This document shows positions 59,248 to 64,000 of a stretch of DNA of 64,000 nt, piece after piece. The notes under the pieces are model-generated. The model saw nothing but the letters and a program-made list of their open reading frames with translations, did no database searches and was not told the DNA's origin. The stretch is from Caenorhabditis elegans. Taxonomy: Eukaryota > Nematoda > Chromadorea > Rhabditida > Rhabditidae. The stretch is taken from contig NC_003282.8 in assembly GCF_000002985.6 (NCBI RefSeq), positions 12,028,001-12,092,000 of the forward strand, written 5' to 3'. The position numbers and the translations under genes are program-made. Position 1 is the stretch's first letter. Each line of letters begins with the position of its first letter.

Positions 59248-61022
59248 TTATGCCATTGATTCTTTGTCCATGGCTGGTTTTGAAGAATGTACATTTGATA
59301 CAGGGGGCGGAGCAACTACAGTAACCTCAGTCGGCTCATCATCGTCACCATCGTCCCAGTTTCCGTAGCTGGCAACTTCTGCTGTTCGAGTCTTGTTCAA
59401 TCGATCGTTCAACTCTTTCAATGCTTTTTGTCTGAAAAAATTAGCATTTTAACTGGAACAAATCAAAGAAATCAAATATTTACCTCCGTCTCTCCGAGTC
59501 TTTTGCAGAATTCTCCAGCGCAGGCAAGTTGATTCCAACGGATCCTGATTGTAGAGAGTGAAGATCAACATGACGAACTTGTCGTTTGCAGACGCCCATT
59601 CGAGCAAGGGTTCTGAAGCAAACTTTTCCAATGAGAGTGAAGAAGAGTTGAGTGCGAGACGGGAAGAGGCTGGCCCACGTGAAGTGCTCACTGCCGTCTC
59701 CATAGATTTCGTCAGTTTCATGGGGTTTGTAGAAGCGAAGATAGGTCCAAGAAACTTGAACACCGATGGTGATTTGGAGAAATGACACCTAAATCAAGAA
59801 AAATTAAATTATTCCATTTGATTTTATAGAAACTTACAAAGTAAGTAAATTTGGTGAGAGCTAGAATAAATGAGACAAATATGGCCAAGAATGGAAGGTG
59901 AGCATATTTAATACGTCCAAGTGGTGTTGCCAGGACAATGGTGTCAGGAAGAAACTGAAAAGAGCCATTATTAAATATTCAGTTTCTTTCAGATTCATGT
60001 GTTTGCCCACCTGCTTCATGAGAACCATAACCGACGCACAAATCGGAGTCATACCAACAAGTGGTTCAATGTAGAAAAATTTGATAGAATCGAATAAAAT
60101 GTAGGTGAGATATGCGAAGACTACGATGACAAAAGTGGTAACACCCTGAGTAATTGCATAAAGCTTCAGAAGAGACTCATTTGTATTGTTGAGACGGACG
60201 AGATTCGTTCCGAAATGAAGACACCAGACTGTCCACAGAACGTCGAGTACATTGTGACCGCAGAATGTGCTTGTCGCGATACGCCAAAGCTGGAAAAATG
60301 AAATTGTTTCTAATTCTGAAGATTTTGTTCTATACTTCAATTGAAGCAATTTGATAAGGGTGAAGCCATAAAAGAAGACGTGCAAAGTGAAGATATGAGA
60401 TAATATAGCCTGGAAAATTGATTTTTTGTAACTCTATTAAATAATTATTTTACAAAAATGTCTAATTTTTGATGAGAATAATAAAAATAATAAAGTTTGG
60501 AGCCTTATTTCAGCTACGCGTCCAATTTTGCGATTTTGCAACAAAAAAACAATGCCCGGTCTCGACACGACAAATTTTATTAAAATGCGAAAAGGCGCGC
60601 ACCTTTAAAGAGTACTGTAATTTCAAACTTTCATTGCTGCGGAATTTTTATCGATTTTTCACAGCGTTCCTCACAATTGGTTGAAATTTATTAGTTTTTT
60701 ACCGTTTCATTCAAGATTTTTTAATAAATAAATATATTTTCATCGAAAAACCGATAAAAGTTCCGCAGCAACTAAAACTTTGAAATTACAGTACACTTCA
60801 AAGGCGCACACGCATTTTTATTTGCCGTGCTGAAACCAGATACGGTATTTTTGGCCCAAAAATCGCAAAATCTCACGTCTGGGTAATAATAATTATTGGC
60901 AAAAACTCACCAATAATTCGTAGCACAACAAGAAATCTGAACGGTAACGCATTATTCCGTAAGACGTCTGAATGCCGTTCCACGACGATTTGCAGATCGC
61001 CAAGCACAGCTTTCACTCCCAT
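59248..61022 (-). CDS. TMEM115-like Golgi membrane protein (rhomboid-fold)
   Basis: Six exons: 61022-60911, 60409-60336, 60289-60011, 59954-59838, 59788-59484 and 59431-59248, giving 356 aa. The ATG at 61022 lies five bases after a GGATTTGCAG acceptor. About six membrane segments occupy residues 25-210, including PYQIASIELWRIATSTFCGHNVLDV and YIEPLVGMTPICASVMVLMKQ, which follow the TMEM115/PL6 order. The cytosolic part matches the family closely (SWTYLRFYKPH, HFTWASLFP, KDSERRRQKALKELNDRL). A short acidic, Pro-rich tail ends KESMA. TMEM115 belongs to the rhomboid superfamily without catalytic residues and is placed at the Golgi, where it affects retrograde traffic and glycosylation. Intron 1 holds repeat copy G. 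It may be the downstream gene of an operon with mig-32 (453 bp apart). Confidence 0.88.
60510..60890. repeat. Palindromic repeat family copy G, in TMEM115-like intron 1
   Basis: The left arm has ATGCCCGGTCTCGACACG and CACCTTTAAAGAGTACTGTA; the right arm has TTACAGTACACTTCAAAGGCG and a diverged GTGCTGAAACCAGATACGGT, ending CACGTCTGGGTAATAAT. Confidence 0.7.
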
Positions 61023-61474
61023 TTTGTCTGCAAATCCACTCGGCAATGTCTTTCAAAGGAATGGTGTAAACGCTGTGAGCTGGATTCGTCAAGTGCGCCC
61101 CACTGAGAACCTTTCTCTTTCACTCTCTCACTTACCAACACTATGTTATCGAAAAGCAGAACAAAATGTGGCTGGTGAAAACAGGAAATAAGCGGATATT
61201 TTGAAGGTGACGATAAAATCTCTCTCCAGAAGAAGAAACTTCACGTTTTTCAAATCGAAGAAATTTTAAACCAACAAAAAAATTTAATTAGACACGTGTT
61301 ATTCATCTTGGGGTTTGGTTGTTTTTGAAAAAAAAATGCAGTTAATAAATATGAAAACATAGGAAATGAGACAAAATATAGAGATAGAGATACATGGTAC
61401 AGTACTAAAACATGGTAAAACTGGGAATTTGTTCTTGAGAAGTTCAGAAGAAAGAAGAAATCGATAGAAGAAGA
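61023..61474 (-). promoter_or_regulatory. mig-32/TMEM115-like intercistronic region
   Basis: About 450 bp between the mig-32 stop and the TMEM115-like start, both minus strand. The acceptor directly before the downstream ATG allows trans-splicing. Confidence 0.45.
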
Positions 61475-64000
61475 TCATGTTCTCGTCATATGATATCGAA
61501 TTATAAGTGGTTCAGATTTGGGTTGACCACGGCGCTTCATCATCCAAACAAAGCGAACCGAAAAGTCTTTTCCCATGAGTTGTCCGTCACAAAACATGTC
61601 TAAATCAGAATACCGGCTCTGATCGTCCCATATTTGAAGAGATAGGAATCTGAAAAAGAAGGAAAATTATAAAAAAATTAATTTCCTTAAAATTTTTAAC
61701 CTGAAATAAATATTTTTTTTACATCTAGAAAAAATTTGTTTTTGAAATTTCGGAGAAATACCAAAACTTTGAGTTGTAATTGAAAAAAAGTAAAAGTGCG
61801 GCACGGAAAAATAGGCGTGGTTTCGGAGAATAATGCGCGGAAATTCAACTGAGGAGATCAGTCAAAATCGTCATATTGTTTCAAATTTAATTAATTTTTT
61901 CTTTTATGTTATCACGATAAAATTTTAAAAACCAAAATTTGAATACAACTTGAAAAACCTTACTTTTTCAAAGTATTCATAGTAGTCATCTCACTGCACC
62001 GAACATACGGTCGAGTGATAAGAGGTAGATTAGCAGTCCCGGGGAGTAGATTAACAGTCACTTGACAATCATCTCTATGATGTGAGAATCTAGGCCTTTC
62101 CAATGGATAACATCTATTTGTCCCAGTTATTCGTTCTCTTTCCAGTCGTTCTTTTCTCTCGCGATCTTCGGCTGCCGTATCAATTCCTAGAGCTTCTCGG
62201 CAGTCTCTTAGAAACGTTTTCCGTACGTCCAACTCGTTGTTCTCCATTTTTGGCACAAATTGATTGACAAGTTCATTGACTGCTCGATCATAAGTCACGT
62301 AATGAGTTGGATGAGATCCATGAATAAATGTTCCACATGTTGGACACGTGTTGTTATCCGATTCAAAATATGTTAGAAGACAACTCTTGCAGAATGTGTG
62401 CATACAATCAATTATTGTTGTTGCATCTACGATGTAGCCCTGAAAATATATAATTAAATTCTTGAAATATGGGTTTTTTGATTTTATGCATCTAGATTTA
62501 AAGTCTAGATCGTAACGAAAACTTCTAGAAATGAGAATGATTTTGTAGCGGAACCTCGTTATCTTTTTTCCTTTTCATGGGCTTCCAGGGAAGCAAATTA
62601 TACAAATTTTGTCTCGCCAAGCACTCTGTATTTATAAGACTGTAGGAATAAAATTCACTTTTATTAGTTTTTTTATATAATTTTTTCCTATGGTGATTTC
62701 CATTTAGTTTAATGCCTTTGCTTGTGATTGAAGTATTTTTTTGTGAAAAACCAGAAAAATCAACAGAGATTTGTGCGATAATTGTTTAGTTTTCTACAAA
62801 AAATGGAATAGAGGAGATCAAACAACTCAAGGAAAGTTATAAAATTTTTTGAATAAATTTTTAACTTGTGTTGGTAATTTCCAAATTCAGATTATCCAAA
62901 AAAGTGATCAAATTTCCAAAATTTCTATTTTTTTCAAAAATTGCACTAAAAATTACCGAAAAACACTTCGAGAGGTTATTATTCTCTTTTATTCTGGTTC
63001 ACAAACACGATGTAATTTTTTTTAATCAAGAAATCCTAATTCTTTTCAATTTTTTTTTATTTCAATCTTTTTTTTTTAAATACAGAAATTTCTGATAATT
63101 CAATTCAGAAAACTTCAAATTCAAAGTAAAAATTTAACCGATCTTTAAAGTTTAATTTATGATCTGGTTTTTTTTTTAAATATTTGGACTTATAAATTAA
63201 AACTAAAAACTCACATCACAAATTCCACACGTAATGAATGGATTCAAAACTTCCATATTATATTTCACTGTTGCTCTTCGAAAATTGTTCATCACTTTTG
63301 GTACACCATCTTCGGCCAAAAAATTCGCTTTTGGAAAATAAGCCATCATTTCGTCCCTCCTTCGTTGATTAATCGATGATATCGGACCAAAATTCCATTT
63401 ACTGGCTTCTGCTTTGATTTTTCGTTGCCCATATTTCTGCCGCATCGATTCTTCCTTTTCTTGCTCTTTTCTCCGTTCTCTTCGCTCTTTTTTCTTCCGA
63501 AGTTTTGCCAGTTTTTGTTCAATAGTTAGTTTCGGACGATTTTTAGCTTCTTCTATCCTCCTCGCTTTACGTTCAGCTCGTTCACGAAGTTTAATTTCTT
63601 CTGCAGTTTCTTCTTCAACTGGCTTCTTTTTTCGTTTAGGAGGTAAATTTCTTCCATTCGTTTTTACTGGTGTAGATTCTTTTTCGATTTTCACTTTTGA
63701 TACTGAATTTACAACAGCCTTGCGTCCTTTTTTCGAAGAAATATCTGATTTTGTTGTAGACGGAGACACCGAACGCGATGGTGATGGACTTGGTGATGTT
63801 GGTGGAGTTTCCGGCGGGCTTTCTTTTTTCTTTTTCTTCTTAGTTTGTAATTTCGCTGTCTTTTTGAACGTAGATGGATCAGGTGAATGTTCTCTGGATG
63901 TTATACCATTCTCTACTTCTCCATCTATTTTTTCCTCATTTTCATCGTCATCCATGATTTCTTGTTTAACTTGAAAAGATCCTCGTTTTGTCTTATTAGC
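61475..64000 (-). CDS. mig-32: Polycomb-group RING protein MIG-32 (PCGF-like), probably 5' partial
   Basis: Exons 63955 (or beyond the edge)-63215, 62439-61964 and 61649-61475. The in-window ATG at 63955 would give 463 aa, but the frame is open upstream to the edge (ANKTKRGSFQVKQEI), so the real start may lie outside. The N-terminal 220 residues are highly charged with Ser/Pro and Lys runs. The RING finger spans the first intron: TCGICD | GYIVDATTIIDCMHTFCKSC ... CPTCG, a C3HC4 pattern as in PCGF/BMI1 proteins. The C-terminal part (61649 exon) fits the ubiquitin-like RAWUL domain, ending IIRYHMTRT. PCGF proteins pair with RING1-type SPAT-3 for H2A ubiquitylation; MIG-32 is known for neuronal migration and axon guidance roles. 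Confidence 0.9.

Overview
This is nematode nuclear DNA, almost certainly Caenorhabditis elegans. Evidence: AT-rich intergenic DNA, small introns with TTTTCAG acceptors, acceptor-like sites directly before start codons (trans-splicing), an operon-like run of genes, and gene models whose assembled lengths fit known worm proteins. From memory, sqst-1, spt-5, lex-1, repo-1 and mig-32 lie near one another on chromosome IV; no alignment was run. All exon boundaries here were read by eye from GT/AG sites and frame continuity.

Layout. 0-8.7 kb: the 5' end of a secreted acidic protein (-), an unrecognised 217-aa protein (-) that starts only 55 bp from a divergent mitochondrial ribosomal protein mL51 (+), then the autophagy receptor sqst-1 (+). 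8.7-20.2 kb: a 1.46-kb palindrome, a STAT-family transcription factor (-), and about 4.8 kb of repeat-bearing intergenic DNA. 20.2-32 kb: an APMAP/strictosidine-synthase-like membrane protein (+, with a long G tract in an intron), a GT31 beta-1,3-glycosyltransferase (-), elongation factor spt-5 (+), a ceramide-1-phosphate-transfer-like GLTP protein (-), and a secreted cysteine-rich protein with a furin-type site (+). 32-43.5 kb: an F-box/FBA_2 gene apparently cut at its 5' end next to a repeat, followed by a gene-poor 9-kb stretch with MITE-like elements and two fragments that look coding but belong to no complete gene. 43.5-50 kb: a rhodopsin-class GPCR (+), a MATH-BTB protein (+) and a p24/TMED cargo receptor (-). 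51-64 kb: lex-1 (ATAD2-like), repo-1 (SF3A2) and an RBM34/Nop12-like protein, all + and probably co-transcribed, then a TMEM115-like Golgi protein (-) and the Polycomb RING protein mig-32 (-), which seems to run past the right edge.

Functional themes are housekeeping and gene expression (transcription elongation, chromatin, splicing, ribosome biogenesis, mitochondrial translation) and secretory-pathway/lipid functions (TMED, TMEM115, GT31, GLTP, APMAP), with fast-evolving nematode families (F-box, MATH-BTB, GPCR, secreted Cys-rich) in the repeat-rich middle. One palindromic repeat family, whose arms carry CCCGGTCTCGRCACG-like and TTTAAAGAGTACTGTA-like blocks, occurs seven times in introns and gene flanks.
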